The notes under the pieces: generated by a model
Seen by the model: the letters and a program-made list of their open reading frames with translations, nothing else
Databases searched by the model: none
Told to the model about the DNA's origin: nothing
In this document: one piece after another, positions 35,732 to 45,865 of the stretch
How the letters are laid out: every line of letters starts with the position of its first letter
How positions within the stretch are numbered: position 1 is the stretch's first letter
Assembly: GCF_014651515.1 (NCBI RefSeq)
Contig: NZ_BMXA01000001.1
Span: 992,001 to 1,056,000, forward strand
From: Arenicella chitinivorans
GTDB taxonomy: Bacteria; Pseudomonadota; Gammaproteobacteria; Arenicellales; Arenicellaceae
Direction of reading: 5' to 3'
Length of the DNA: 64,000 bases
Made by a program: the position numbers and the translations under genes

Positions 35732-36232
35732 TTACTGAAAGGATATTTTGACCGGAAACGTCATGCGACAAGGTTGTCCATCGCAGCTGGCTGGGTCAAA
35801 GCGCGCACTGCGTAACACTTCTTCTGCTTTTAGGCTCAACGCCTGCGCTGGAGAAGCTTGAACGGTAATCGTTTCAACGAAGCCAAACTGGTTTACATCC
35901 GCGATCAAGACTAGGTCGCCGGTCGCACCAATCTTGTGGTTCGCTTCGATGACTGGTTGGTAGACTTGTTTCAGTCCGTGTCGGGGGAACGGTGGTGTGT
36001 CATTGAGGCCTAAGGATTCATAGGCAGACTTGACCAATGCTTTCTGACTGGCGCTTAGTGCCACGTAGCTGGTATCAAATGGCAATGGTGCGGTAGCAGC
36101 AACGCTTGGAATTTTCGAACCGGAAGGTGGCTCTCCACGTAAGTGGTAGGAAGATTGTGAGCTTGCGGCACTCGCAGACGCAACCGTCAATAGCGCGGCA
36201 AGTGCGGAAATAATAACGCCTGATTTTTTCAT
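35732..36232 (-). CDS. Exported TonB C-terminal-domain-like protein
   Basis: A 166-aa protein with a cleavable-looking signal peptide (1-23, ending SASAA) and a C-terminal region (LVLIADVNQFGFVETITVQA ... VLRSARFDPASCDGQPCRMT) that resembles the TonB C-terminal fold (VNQFGFVET... and SARFDPA). It lacks the membrane anchor with conserved His and the Pro-rich spacer of true TonB, so it should be free in the periplasm. Two cysteines (CDGQPC) could form a disulfide. Function unknown. Two hairpins lie downstream. Confidence 0.7.
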   Translation of the reverse strand: MKKSGVIISALAALLTVASASAASSQSSYHLRGEPPSGSKIPSVAATAPLPFDTSYVALSASQKALVKSAYESLGLNDTPPFPRHGLKQVYQPVIEANHKIGATGDLVLIADVNQFGFVETITVQASPAQALSLKAEEVLRSARFDPASCDGQPCRMTFPVKISFQ

Positions 36233-36414
36233 GATGACTCCTCTGGTTTAAGACAGCTTTATTGCCGCCTCTAGTAACTTAGATGCGAGGAGTCGAGATT
36301 TGGATTCAAAAAATTGTCAGGAATCTACCATAGCGTCAGTTAGCTGATGTTGCAGTAATCGGAACAATTGATTTTTGAGCTGGTTAGCTGTGTTGCCAGA
36401 AGTATGGTGTGAAG

Positions 36415-36843
36415 TTATGCCGGAACCACCGATTCGAGCATGGCGCGAACGTTATCGAGCGGGATACCGGCATCTTTGGCTTTGCTGATCGCTTCGTCCA
36501 CCGTGATGGAGCCAGCTGGGATCTGCCCGAGGGCCCAAATTACGGTTGAGCGCATTCCGCTGCGGCAGTGGATGAAGATTGGGTCAGTGGTTGCGTCCAA
36601 TACTTCTTTGAAATCGTGTACGGTCGACTCCGGCAGCGGTTGCCCGTTTGCCATGGGCAAATAATGGTATTCCATACCCCGTTCCTCGGCCAGTTTAGTT
36701 GCGTCTGCATGGCTTAGTTGGCCGGGTTCTTCGCCGTCGGGCCGGTTGTTGATAATGACTTTAATACCAGCTTGTGCCAATGCATCAAAATCTTGCGCGG
36801 TGATTTGACCGCCGACGTGAATGTTTTGGTGTAAATGTTTCAT
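36415..36843 (-). CDS. DUF442/TIGR01244 phosphatase-like protein
   Basis: A 142-aa protein of the beta-lactamase-hydrolase-like (DUF442) family with a dual-specificity-phosphatase-like active loop FIHCRSGMRSTVIW. Near the N-terminus is IKVIINNRPDGEEPGQ. The Cys-Arg loop is characteristic of this family and may act as a phosphatase or sulfur carrier; neither is proven here. I chose ATG 36843 with AGGTAG 7 nt upstream rather than the TTG at 36867, which overlaps the upstream transglutaminase stop. Likely cotranscribed with it. Confidence 0.82.
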   Translation of the reverse strand: MKHLHQNIHVGGQITAQDFDALAQAGIKVIINNRPDGEEPGQLSHADATKLAEERGMEYHYLPMANGQPLPESTVHDFKEVLDATTDPIFIHCRSGMRSTVIWALGQIPAGSITVDEAISKAKDAGIPLDNVRAMLESVVPA

Positions 36844-36863
36844 ACTGTGACTACCTGCATAGC

Positions 36864-38912
36864 TCAACGAAGGGTGAATTGTTTAACCAGTCGCTTTAGT
36901 TCTTGTATTTGGTCGTTCGAATTACTCGAAGCTTCACCATAGCGTATATTCTCATAAATGTCGGTGATTTGCGCAATTGCCGCCGATTCCTGCGGTGCAG
37001 CGGTGATTGCTTTTTCGGCAAATTCCCGCGGTGTCTCACTGGGCAACTTGTGGATGTCCACTTTGTCGAATTGCTTTATAAAACGCAAATACAGCCGTTG
37101 CGCCTCACTGCGTGGAACACGTTTGGGGAGTAAGCGCCAAAAATAGAATAACATCAGCGTCGATACCGCGGCGAACATAAGCATAATTAGCACGTAAGCA
37201 CTATTGCGGCCTTCAAAACCAAATTTACTCAGTAACTCTTTTTGTGTTTTGAAATCATAGTCAACAATCCATTTGTTCCATTGGTACGAGATATTGCTCC
37301 AAGTTTCGCGCAGTTGTCGCATCATGCGGGTACCGGTGCCTGGGTTCAGAAATTCTGAGAGCGTGCCGCCGCCAAGGCCGTTAAGTCCGTCTTCGTCCCA
37401 CAGTTCCATGAGTGCGTCCATGCCGTACTCGATCCGCTCCGGGCTAATGGCCGCCGTTGGGTCTACGCGTTGCCAACGGCCATTAATCCAGACCTCGCTC
37501 CACGCGTGGGCATCGGAGTAACGTACTTCAAGGAAATTGCCAGTACGATTGAAGCGACCACCTTGATAGCCGACAACGACGCGTGCCGGCACGTTTAACC
37601 AGCGCATTAGAATGGTGAAGGCGCTGGCATAATGCTCGCAATAACCTACCCGCGTGTTGAGAAGGAAATCTTCTATTTTATTGTCATCCCGCAGTCCCTC
37701 AGGCATTAGTGAATAGGCGAAATCATTTTGTTGGAAGTACCCATACGCCAGCCGGACCAGGTCCGCATCGTTTTGTGCTTGCTCGCGCCATTCAGATAAC
37801 AGTGCCATTAGCTTTGCGCTTGGCTCGCTTTCGACCTGAGGTTTTCCTTGCGGTGCTGGTGCGGGAATCGCCTGATTTAAGTTCGAGCTACCGAAGTAAG
37901 TGAAGGACGTTGCACTCGGTTCGCGTTGCACCATTGAATAGTCCAGCAGTAATCGGCCCAGCTCCGCCCCAGAGATGTAATCCAGGTAGGGTATGAATAG
38001 ATCGGAAGATTGCTCGTGCAGAACCTGGTATTTGATCCGTCCTGACTCCAGATCCAATTTGCTATGCATTTCTTTGGAGCGTTGGAAATCTTGCACGCTG
38101 GGCGACCTGACTCGCCACGAGAAATTTTCCTCAACGTCCATGACTTTGACTCGCCAGTAACGGTCGGCAGGTGCCGGTACGTTGCCTTCAAATTCGACGC
38201 GAAATGCGAGCGCGTTGTTAAATGCAGATGAGGCAAGATCGCCCGCAACTAAGCTGTCTCCGAGTTCTGAGGTGCGCTCGTCCTGCGAAGGTAGAAAGCC
38301 AAAATCGCCTTGGATACGTGGAAACAGAAAAAACAACAAAATTGCCAGTGGTAGGGCCTTTAGTACGATCATCGCGGCCGATTTGAACGGCTTGATCCAG
38401 TGCTGTACGGTGGGGTCGCTAAGCTGAAATAAGATGCTGGTTATGGCCAGCGTATACAGGACAACGATGCCGATGCTGAGAATCGAGGAATTGAACAGAA
38501 AGCTGGAGGCGGCGAGAAAGTACAGTATCAGACAGACGACAAAATAATCTCTAAGGCCACGAGATTCGAGAAATTTTAGTGCGACCAGCAAAACTAAAAA
38601 ACTGATGCCCGCGCGTTGCCCATTCCAGCCGCCGTAAAGAAATACAATCAACACTAGGCTGAAGATCGTCAGTGCCATCATCAGAAGTCGTGGTGGGGCA
38701 GTGCGTCCACGGATTAATAGCCCGACTTTTAGCGCATAGACCGCGACCGCGAACAGACCAATGGCGGGATCAGCAATCTGAAAATGCATCAGTACAGCAA
38801 TGCCGATAATGAACGCCAACTGCAACAAAGTGGCGTGATGTGGTGAATGCGTCGGCGGAGTGCTCGGTAGCGGGGGTAAGCTCAAGCCAAACCGTTCAAG
38901 AAGCTTAATCAC
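36864..38912 (-). CDS. DUF3488/transglutaminase membrane protein (TgpA-like)
   Basis: A 682-aa inner-membrane protein. About six or seven spans (30-200, DUF3488) are followed by a periplasmic transglutaminase-like domain with the catalytic triad C425 (RVGYCEHYAS), H469 (SDAHAWSEVW) and D484 (RVDPTAA), another span near residue 575, and a cytoplasmic tail. The Pseudomonas relative TgpA is essential; its substrate is unknown. The gene overlaps the DUF58 gene by 4 nt and belongs to the classic MoxR-DUF58-TgpA set. Confidence 0.92.
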   Translation of the reverse strand: MIKLLERFGLSLPPLPSTPPTHSPHHATLLQLAFIIGIAVLMHFQIADPAIGLFAVAVYALKVGLLIRGRTAPPRLLMMALTIFSLVLIVFLYGGWNGQRAGISFLVLLVALKFLESRGLRDYFVVCLILYFLAASSFLFNSSILSIGIVVLYTLAITSILFQLSDPTVQHWIKPFKSAAMIVLKALPLAILLFFLFPRIQGDFGFLPSQDERTSELGDSLVAGDLASSAFNNALAFRVEFEGNVPAPADRYWRVKVMDVEENFSWRVRSPSVQDFQRSKEMHSKLDLESGRIKYQVLHEQSSDLFIPYLDYISGAELGRLLLDYSMVQREPSATSFTYFGSSNLNQAIPAPAPQGKPQVESEPSAKLMALLSEWREQAQNDADLVRLAYGYFQQNDFAYSLMPEGLRDDNKIEDFLLNTRVGYCEHYASAFTILMRWLNVPARVVVGYQGGRFNRTGNFLEVRYSDAHAWSEVWINGRWQRVDPTAAISPERIEYGMDALMELWDEDGLNGLGGGTLSEFLNPGTGTRMMRQLRETWSNISYQWNKWIVDYDFKTQKELLSKFGFEGRNSAYVLIMLMFAAVSTLMLFYFWRLLPKRVPRSEAQRLYLRFIKQFDKVDIHKLPSETPREFAEKAITAAPQESAAIAQITDIYENIRYGEASSNSNDQIQELKRLVKQFTLR

Positions 38913-39823
38913 GGACTGACCTCGTCATCGCCCCACAACGCCAGAACCCGGAGGCAGGCATGGTAATGGTTTTGCCCTTTGTCGAACGCCAAGGTGTGAT
39001 TCGGCATCTCAAGTTGATATCGTTGATCGGCTTTTTCAGCTTCGATCAGCCAAAAGCAGAGTTGGCTCAGTCGATCTTCAATCGACATGGCAGAAGGTAG
39101 GTTAAACCAGCTAAGGTTAACAGCGCTATTGGTTTGATTTTCATATTGAATGGAAACCAGCTTATTCGTTTTGGCTAGTGACGGCCAATGAATATCGCGT
39201 AGGCGATCTCCGGCCTGATAACTTTTCATACCGGCGTAATCCTCGGCACCAACTCTGACATTGGGGTTGGCTTGTTGCTGGCCTTCATTGGCTCCGTCCT
39301 CAGGTAATGCAATCAAGTCCAGTGGTTGGGGGTATACCAAGCAACGTTGATCTGAGAAAAATCGTTTGGTCCAACAAAAGAAAATGCCGATGGGGAACTG
39401 CGAGCTGATGATAATGGGATCACAAGTGAGGTAGCCGCGTTGAATGGTTGGTAGCTTCAAATCAACCTGCTGTGAATCATCGGCGCTTAAATTGCACAGT
39501 TTGTGAAAACCGCCACAGATCAGCCACACGGCTGAGCGTGGTTTGCCGCTGGCATTTTTGAGCGTGACCGGGAAAATAGCGGATTCGCCGAGGAACACAG
39601 ACTTGCTTGGTTGTGCTGAGAGCGATAAACCGATCACATTATTGTGCGTGTAAATCATGGCCACCAGTCCGACCGCGATCAAAATAAACAGCATCATAAA
39701 TGCGGCTTGATTGTCGAATTTTACGGCGATCCCGAACAGTGCCACCAGAATCAGCGAATAATACCAGCCGATTCGGGTTGGCAGGATGTACAGTTGGCGT
39801 CGGCCGATGGTGAATTCGTGCAT
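38909..39823 (-). CDS. DUF58 protein (second copy)
   Basis: A 304-aa protein with two N-terminal spans (about 17-60) and the DUF58 core AGMKSYQAGDRLRDIHWPSL. It is shorter than the first copy (452 aa): the chain stops before a full VWA domain, so no MIDAS motif is present. It is encoded between a MoxR ATPase (27 nt upstream) and the TgpA-like gene (overlapping). Presumably the membrane partner of the MoxR ATPase next to it. Confidence 0.88.
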   Translation of the reverse strand: MHEFTIGRRQLYILPTRIGWYYSLILVALFGIAVKFDNQAAFMMLFILIAVGLVAMIYTHNNVIGLSLSAQPSKSVFLGESAIFPVTLKNASGKPRSAVWLICGGFHKLCNLSADDSQQVDLKLPTIQRGYLTCDPIIISSQFPIGIFFCWTKRFFSDQRCLVYPQPLDLIALPEDGANEGQQQANPNVRVGAEDYAGMKSYQAGDRLRDIHWPSLAKTNKLVSIQYENQTNSAVNLSWFNLPSAMSIEDRLSQLCFWLIEAEKADQRYQLEMPNHTLAFDKGQNHYHACLRVLALWGDDEVSP

Positions 39824-39850
39824 GTCTAGCGGGAATTGAGGGCTCGAAGT

Positions 39851-40750
39851 TTACAAAATTTCAGTGCTATTAATGATTGATGTCAATTCAGTCACAGTGT
39901 CCGAGCCATCAGCGCAATGCAAGCGATGAGCCGCCGTGAAGGGGGCGAGAAGTTTGATGTCGTCCGGTAGTGCTTTGTCTCGGCCTTCCAGCATGGCCAA
40001 CGCTTTGGCGGCTTGCAACCATTGCAGGCCGGCACGCGGAGACAGGCCTGTCACAAAAACACCGCTTTCTCGCGTTTTTGCCAGCAAGGTTTGTAGATAG
40101 ACGACCAGTGATTCGCTGACATGAATTTTATCCACCAGCGCGATCAGGTTGGCGACTTCGGTCTGACTAAAGATAGCGGTGTTGAGTTCGGGGCGTTGGT
40201 TTTGTTGTAGTAGTAACTTGCGCTCATGTTCGGCACTCGGGTAGCCGAGCGAAAGCCGCATCAAAAAACGATCAAGCTGTGACTCCGGCAGCGGAAAGGT
40301 ACCGCTTTGCTCCAGCGGGTTTTGGGTGGCGATCACAAAAAAGGGATCACTTAAACTCACTTGTCTTCCTTCGATTGAAACTTCCTTCTCCTCCATTGCT
40401 TGCAGCAGTGCACTTTGGCTTTTTGGCGTCGCACGGTTGATTTCGTCAGCCAGTAGGATGGAGGTAAACAAGGGGCCTTTTTTGAAATGGAATTTTTTGC
40501 TCTCCATATCAAATATAGTCATCCCGATAATGTCCGTCGGTAGCAGGTCGCTGGTGAACTGAACGCGCTTAAATGGCAGCCCCAAGAGATTTGCCAGCGC
40601 ATGCGACAGTGTGGTTTTCCCCACGCCCGGAATGTCTTCAATTAATAAATGACCACGCGCCAGCAGACACACGACAGCCAGCTTAGTGGCCAATGGATTG
40701 CCGAGGATTACGGTGTTGAGCCGATCCAGTAGGGTATCGAGTTTTTGCAT
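39851..40750 (-). CDS. MoxR-family AAA+ ATPase (second copy)
   Basis: A 299-aa ATPase. Walker A is DIPGVGKTTL (39-48), Walker B ILLADEINRATPKSQSALL, sensor 1 ATQNPLEQSGTFPLPESQLDRF. It is shorter at the N-terminus than the first MoxR protein in the window and clearly a different paralogue. First gene of the moxR-DUF58-tgpA operon. No clear promoter is visible in the 49 nt toward the upstream channel gene. Confidence 0.93.
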   Translation of the reverse strand: MQKLDTLLDRLNTVILGNPLATKLAVVCLLARGHLLIEDIPGVGKTTLSHALANLLGLPFKRVQFTSDLLPTDIIGMTIFDMESKKFHFKKGPLFTSILLADEINRATPKSQSALLQAMEEKEVSIEGRQVSLSDPFFVIATQNPLEQSGTFPLPESQLDRFLMRLSLGYPSAEHERKLLLQQNQRPELNTAIFSQTEVANLIALVDKIHVSESLVVYLQTLLAKTRESGVFVTGLSPRAGLQWLQAAKALAMLEGRDKALPDDIKLLAPFTAAHRLHCADGSDTVTELTSIINSTEIL

Positions 40751-40799
40751 ACGTTAAGCTATGTTGGTTTACGTTGTACGGAATTCAATGTCAATTGGA

Positions 40800-42527
40800 C
40801 TATGGATTGTCGGTTCTAACCCGAGCGGGTCTGTGTTTGCGACGGTATAACCAGCGGATCAGCGGGATGACATGTGCGTTACCGTTGATCAGTGTGTCAA
40901 CCAATTCATGATTGTCGCGAAGCCTGTGTGCCAGGATGGTTTTGTGCTGCCGCCCGCAGACTAGCAATTCGTCGTCCAGCTGAATTTGTGTTTCAGGGTC
41001 CGGCAGTAGATGACTCATGCCGCCTCGCAGCAACAGCAAGGGAATGGCAAGCTCGTTGGTGAATCGCGGATGCTCGCATAATTGTGCAATCGTAATTTTG
41101 CCACCGCGATCAACATGATTGAACAAGGCGGGCGCGCGCTCAGCGCTGATCACAAGGCGCCAGGTGCTGGGCGCACGGTGGTGTGTCAGATTGCTAATGC
41201 GTTGAATTAAATCGTTGGTTGCCTTGGGCGATAAGGTGGTTGAATACTGAATAAAGCGGGCAACCAGCGGGCGCGAAATAATGGTCAGCACCTGATTGGC
41301 AATGACTTGGCTGCGTCTGAAAATATAATCACAGCGTGCGTGCTCGAACAACACATTATCGGTTTCGTGACTCACGCGACCGATCGTGACGATGTCTTTA
41401 TTTAGTTGCTTTGCGGTAATTAGAATCGACAAGTTGTTGGCGTCATCGTTACTGGCAGCCACGATAACTGTCGCATCTTCAATGTTTGCTTCTCGGAGTG
41501 TTTTAGCCTCGGTGCCACGCCCGACAATGGTGCCTTGTGGTGCCATCTGAGCAATCGGGTCTGCGTCCACCACGGTTAACTTGATGTCTGATTCGGCCAG
41601 TGCCTCATAGACCGCGCGGCCAAATCGGCCATAGCCGCAAATGATCCAGTGCCCGCTAGGTAGGCCATCCTGTGCGATTTTGTGGTCAATATGCTCGGCG
41701 CTGGATTGGTTAATGAACCAATTCTGAATGCGGTGCAGTGCCGGGTTTTGGGTCAATAAGCGCAGTCGTTTGGCGAATGTTAGGTAGGGGTTGACGATGG
41801 CGTTCGTGCCAAATGACGCCATATTATCGGCTTCGTCCTGGATCTCAGAACGACAAATCACCGGCACACCGTTGTTAACCAGTTTGCTGGCAACCGCTAC
41901 CTTAAGGTTTGTGTGATCGTTTTGCGTGACTGCGATAACGCCGCGGCAGAAAGGTGAATTGATTCCAGCGGACGATAAGTTTTTTGGTTCAGTGATGTCG
42001 GCTTTGAGTACAATCGGCGCCACTAATAAATTCTCGAGCTCCAGTGAATTTGTGCGCTCTGGGTTTTGGTCGATGAGCACCGTTTGCATCCCCATCTCGG
42101 CTAGGCCACGAGTGATAAGTTCGCCAGTTTCCCCATAGCCGCAAATAATGTAGAAGGGCTGATCGATGCGTCGGATGCTGACTCTAAATTGACGTTCTGA
42201 CACGGCGGTCTGAAACGTTTCATCTTGCGCCAGTCGAAGTAGGCTCCCGATTCCATAAAGCCACGCAATTACCGAGGTGTAAATGCACGCAAGAACCCAG
42301 GCTCGCTGCGCATCAGTGAACGGGTAGGGTATCTCGCCGAAGCCAATTGTTGTGCCCATGAAGCTGACAAAATAAAAGGCATGAAAGAAATCCATGTGCC
42401 AAACGTTGCCATCGGCATCTTGACCTGGAATAAGTGTCATGCCGAGCGTCGATACTGCGTACACGCTGATCAAAAAGATCAGCGGAACCCGCATTCGTCG
42501 CAATACTAGAAAAAAGATATCAGACAC
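40800..42527 (-). CDS. Potassium channel with two tandem RCK/TrkA-N domains
   Basis: A 575-aa two-span channel. The first span (15-33) is followed by the pore helix and filter TTIGFG (59-64), a variant of TVGYG, then the second span (about 77-97). Two Rossmann-type regulator domains follow: ICGYGETGEL (128-137) and ICGYGRFGRAV (297-307), each with downstream TrkA-C-like segments (LLLRGGMSHLLPDPETQIQL). The arrangement recalls BK/GsuK-type channels gated by nucleotide or cation, with both RCK units in one chain. The nearby small membrane gene is on the same strand, 49 nt upstream. Confidence 0.88.
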   Translation of the reverse strand: MSDIFFLVLRRMRVPLIFLISVYAVSTLGMTLIPGQDADGNVWHMDFFHAFYFVSFMGTTIGFGEIPYPFTDAQRAWVLACIYTSVIAWLYGIGSLLRLAQDETFQTAVSERQFRVSIRRIDQPFYIICGYGETGELITRGLAEMGMQTVLIDQNPERTNSLELENLLVAPIVLKADITEPKNLSSAGINSPFCRGVIAVTQNDHTNLKVAVASKLVNNGVPVICRSEIQDEADNMASFGTNAIVNPYLTFAKRLRLLTQNPALHRIQNWFINQSSAEHIDHKIAQDGLPSGHWIICGYGRFGRAVYEALAESDIKLTVVDADPIAQMAPQGTIVGRGTEAKTLREANIEDATVIVAASNDDANNLSILITAKQLNKDIVTIGRVSHETDNVLFEHARCDYIFRRSQVIANQVLTIISRPLVARFIQYSTTLSPKATNDLIQRISNLTHHRAPSTWRLVISAERAPALFNHVDRGGKITIAQLCEHPRFTNELAIPLLLLRGGMSHLLPDPETQIQLDDELLVCGRQHKTILAHRLRDNHELVDTLINGNAHVIPLIRWLYRRKHRPARVRTDNP

Positions 42528-42576
42528 AAGCGTTTATTATCAGTAACTAAAGTGATCGTCTTGATGTATCGATCAC

Positions 42577-42957
42577 TTACTTACGTACCTGGCTGGTCTC
42601 AATGATTAACAGAATTACCGATATGATGTTGGCGATCAGCGCGCCACCGGCCAATGATGTGATGCTGGCCATTGTCATCGGAGACATCGTCTGCCCGCCC
42701 GTTGTAGCCAGAGCCCAGCTGATTGCAGCCGCGATCAATAGTCCGTCCACCACTAGGCTAGAAGCCAGCACGGTCGAGCCAAATTGCGTTCGATCACCGA
42801 ATTTCATAATCGTGCAAATCAAGCTAACAACCAGTGCCGCAAACAGCTCGTACGGGTGATGATGCGCTGGTTCAGCGATCTCACCGATAAAAAAACCGAA
42901 GTTAAGTGACATGGCGAGAATAATGAAGAACGCAAAAACGACTTTTTCAAAATTCAT
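42577..42957 (-). CDS. Small four-span membrane protein (DUF6394-like)
   Basis: A 126-aa protein with about four spans: VVFAFFIILAMSLNFGFFIG, HHHPYELFAALVVSLICTIM, LASSLVVDGLLIAAAISWAL and LAGGALIANIISVILLI. A histidine-rich loop (PAHHHPYE) and KFGDRTQFG are conserved-looking. From memory it resembles the DUF6394 family; no function is known. It lies just upstream of the potassium channel gene on the same strand, so a shared transcript and an ion-homeostasis role are possible but only inferred. Confidence 0.7.
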   Translation of the reverse strand: MNFEKVVFAFFIILAMSLNFGFFIGEIAEPAHHHPYELFAALVVSLICTIMKFGDRTQFGSTVLASSLVVDGLLIAAAISWALATTGGQTMSPMTMASITSLAGGALIANIISVILLIIETSQVRK

Positions 42958-43299
42958 AGGGGTTCCTGTGTTGACGGATTCTTAAACTAGTTTGGTATAT
43001 GGTATGCGCTAGCGGTAGAAAGCCTTGGCTTTTGACCGCCTAGTTTGGTCCACAGGGCAGAGCTTAGCACAAAGCGCATAAATTGGTGTTTTGCATTCTC
43101 TGGGCCGAATAATCGCGGGGCAAGCTGGGCTGCGAGCATGCTTTATTTTGATCCCGGAACTAACTGTTGCTCGGTTTGGCAAAGTTGTATACTATTCGCG
43201 CGCAAGAGGCATGCCGACCGGTGGACTGGTCGTCCCTGATGTCGGCACTGCACGCTAACTCACGATAGGCAGCCAACTTGATATTTGGCGAGGTAATCA
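42958..43299. other. Intergenic region upstream of nqrA
   Basis: 342 nt between divergent genes. Only one candidate promoter and a short GACCGGT/ACTGGTC inverted repeat (near 43213) were noted. A short plus-strand open frame at 43045-43239 has no family-like sequence and is not called. Confidence 0.5.
43167..43193 (+). promoter_or_regulatory. Candidate promoter of the nqr operon
   Basis: A near-consensus -10 TATACT (43188-43193) lies behind TTGCTC (43167-43172) with a 15-nt spacer, or behind a shifted GTTGCT with 16. It would place a start point near 43200 and a leader of about 100 nt before nqrA. Confidence 0.4.
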
Positions 43300-44634
43300 T
43301 TGTTATTCAAGATTAAGAAAGGGCTTGATATCCCATTGAAGGGCCGTCCCGATGAGCGTATTGATGTGGCAAACGATGTCAAAACCGTTGCTGTTCTAGG
43401 GAGTGACTATATTGGGTTGAAGCCGACGATGTTGGTTCGAGAAGGTGATCAAGTAAAAGTTGGGACGCCGCTGTTCGAAGATAAGAAAAACCCAGGTGTC
43501 ATCATAACCTCGCCCGCGGCAGGTACCGTGGCTGCGATCAATCGAGGTGCCAAGCGTGCGCTGGTCTCGGTGGTGATTGCGATTGAAGGCGACGACGCTG
43601 AGCTTTTTGACTGCAAAGAAGTCGCGTCCGCGTCTGAAGCCGATGTGCGCAAAGTTTTGCAGGCGTCCGGCCTTTGGGTTGCGTTTCGAACGCGTCCCTA
43701 CGGCAAAATTCCCGCGATCGACAGCAGTGCGAATTCGATTTTTGTGAATGCAATGGATACGAATCCGTTGGCAGTGGACCCGGCCGTTGTGATTGATGAA
43801 CGCGCTGCCGATTTCGCGCTAGGCGTCAGCATTCTTGGGAAATTTGATATTCCAGTTTACGTGTGTCAATCCGATACTGCACAATTGCCAAGCTTGTCTG
43901 GGAGCGCTGTTAAAACAGCACGTTTTAGCGGCAAGCATCCGGCAGGGTTGAGTAGCACGCATATTCACCATATCGATCCGGTGTTCGCACAGAAAACAGT
44001 ATGGACGATTGGCTATCAAGACGTGATTGCGCTGGGTGCTCTGTTTAATCAAGGCAAGTTAGATGTCAGCCGTTATGTGGCGCTGGCTGGGCCTTTAGTT
44101 AATTCACCACGGGTCTTCAAGACACGCGCTGGTGCGAATGTCAGCGAATTGATCGAAGGCCGCACCGCGGACGGCAAGAAACGCGTGATTAGTGGTTCAG
44201 TGCTCAATGGTCACACGGCCACAGGTGATGCCGACTATCTTGGTCGCTATGACAACCAAGTGTCAGTCATACGTGAGCACGATGAGCGCGAGTTCATGGG
44301 TTGGATTGCACCGGGACGCACCAAGTTTTCAGCGCTGAATGTGCTTATCTCCAGCATTTTCAAGCCAAAGACTTACGATATTTCTACGTCACAGCATGGC
44401 AGCCCGCGTGCTGTGGTGCCGGTTGGCGTGTTTGAAAAAGTCATGCCACTCGATATCTTGCCAACGCCACTGATTCGCTCCCTACTAGTGAAAGACACCG
44501 ACGCCTCGCAGGAGCTGGGATGTCTTGAGCTGGTGGAAGAGGATTTGTCGCTGTTGTCTTTTGTAGACCCTGGTAAGCACGATTTCGGTCCTTTATTACG
44601 TTCCACGCTCACTCAAATCGAGAAGGAAGGTTAG
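43300..44634 (+). CDS. nqrA: Na+-translocating NADH:quinone reductase subunit A
   Basis: NqrA is the peripheral cytoplasmic subunit of the Na+-pumping NADH dehydrogenase. The 444-aa protein begins [18 protein letters not shown] and has [21 protein letters not shown] and later [15 protein letters not shown], as in the family. The start is TTG 43300 with GAGGTAA a few nt upstream, giving the conserved N-terminus. First of six nqr genes in canonical order; nqrB starts 4 nt after the stop. Confidence 0.95.
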   Translation: MLFKIKKGLDIPLKGRPDERIDVANDVKTVAVLGSDYIGLKPTMLVREGDQVKVGTPLFEDKKNPGVIITSPAAGTVAAINRGAKRALVSVVIAIEGDDAELFDCKEVASASEADVRKVLQASGLWVAFRTRPYGKIPAIDSSANSIFVNAMDTNPLAVDPAVVIDERAADFALGVSILGKFDIPVYVCQSDTAQLPSLSGSAVKTARFSGKHPAGLSSTHIHHIDPVFAQKTVWTIGYQDVIALGALFNQGKLDVSRYVALAGPLVNSPRVFKTRAGANVSELIEGRTADGKKRVISGSVLNGHTATGDADYLGRYDNQVSVIREHDEREFMGWIAPGRTKFSALNVLISSIFKPKTYDISTSQHGSPRAVVPVGVFEKVMPLDILPTPLIRSLLVKDTDASQELGCLELVEEDLSLLSFVDPGKHDFGPLLRSTLTQIEKEG

Positions 44635-44638
44635 CTTT

Positions 44639-45853
44639 ATGTCTTTTCTACGTCGAACACTCGATAGTATTCATCCGCACGTTACTGATGGTGGCAAGTA
44701 CCAAAAGTTTTATGCTTTGTACGAGGCGGTTGATACCATTTTTTACTCACCAGCCGATGTAAACCGCGGCCGCAACCACGTGCGTGACGCGATTGATTTG
44801 AAGCGCGTCATGATCTATGTCTGGTTGGCAGCAATGCCCACCGTATTGATGGGTTGTTACAATGTCGGCCTTCAGGCAAATACAGCGATGGCCAGTTTGG
44901 GTATCACCGAAGTCGCAGGCTGGCGTGGTGATCTTCTGAGCCTATTTGGTATTGGTGTAGACCCGACCAGCGTTTTCGATAATTTCTGGCATGGTTTCTG
45001 GTATTGGTTCCCAATTTACGCCACTGTGTTTATTGTTGGTGGTTTTTGGGAAGTTTTGTTTGCGTCCGTGCGCGGGCATGAAATCAACGAAGGTTTTTTC
45101 GTCACGTCAATTCTATTCAGTCTGATCGTGCCAGCGACGCTACCGTTGTGGCAGGCGGCTCTCGGTATTAGTTTTGGTATTGTGATTGGCAAAGAGGTTT
45201 TCGGTGGTACCGGTAAGAACTTCCTGAACCCGGCACTCACTGCGCGTGCCTTTCTATACTTTGCTTATCCAGCTCAGATTTCGGGCGATGCGGTCTGGAC
45301 AGCGGTTGATGGTTATACCGGCGCCACGGCGCTGAGTGTTGCCGCTAGCGGTGGTGTTCAAGCCTTGACTGAGGCCGGGTACTCGTTGCAGCAATCGTTT
45401 GTTGGCCACATTGCCGGCTCAATCGGTGAAACATCTCTGATAGCGATTGGTATGGGTGCGTTGTTCCTTCTATTTACCAAGGTTGCGTCTTGGCGCATCA
45501 TGCTGGGCGTTGCGGTCGGTGTGGTTGCCACGGCGGTTCTGTTTAATGTGATTGGCAGCGACACCAACCCTATGTTCAGTGTGACGCCGCAGTGGCATTT
45601 TGTGATCGGCGGGCTAGCCTTTGGGATGGTGTTTATGGCCACTGACCCGGTGAGCGCATCAATGACTGATACTGGTCGTTTTTGGTATGGCTTTCTGATC
45701 GGATTGATGACCGTATTGATCCGCGTAGTGAACCCAGCATTTCCAGAAGGAATTATGCTGGCAATCCTCTTCGCTAACTTGTTTGCGCCACTCATCGACT
45801 GGTTTGTGGTGCAGTCAAATGTCAAACGTCGTGCGGCGCGCTACGCAGCCTAA
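44639..45853 (+). CDS. nqrB: Na+-NQR subunit B
   Basis: A membrane subunit of 404 aa with about ten spans. It carries a covalent FMN on Thr: the motif [10 protein letters not shown] places the flavinylated residue at T230. The conserved [20 protein letters not shown] stretch is present at 192-211. The flavin is attached by ApbE, whose gene ends this cluster. AAGGAAGG precedes the ATG. Confidence 0.96.
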   Translation: MSFLRRTLDSIHPHVTDGGKYQKFYALYEAVDTIFYSPADVNRGRNHVRDAIDLKRVMIYVWLAAMPTVLMGCYNVGLQANTAMASLGITEVAGWRGDLLSLFGIGVDPTSVFDNFWHGFWYWFPIYATVFIVGGFWEVLFASVRGHEINEGFFVTSILFSLIVPATLPLWQAALGISFGIVIGKEVFGGTGKNFLNPALTARAFLYFAYPAQISGDAVWTAVDGYTGATALSVAASGGVQALTEAGYSLQQSFVGHIAGSIGETSLIAIGMGALFLLFTKVASWRIMLGVAVGVVATAVLFNVIGSDTNPMFSVTPQWHFVIGGLAFGMVFMATDPVSASMTDTGRFWYGFLIGLMTVLIRVVNPAFPEGIMLAILFANLFAPLIDWFVVQSNVKRRAARYAA

Positions 45854-45865
45854 GGAGAATTACCA

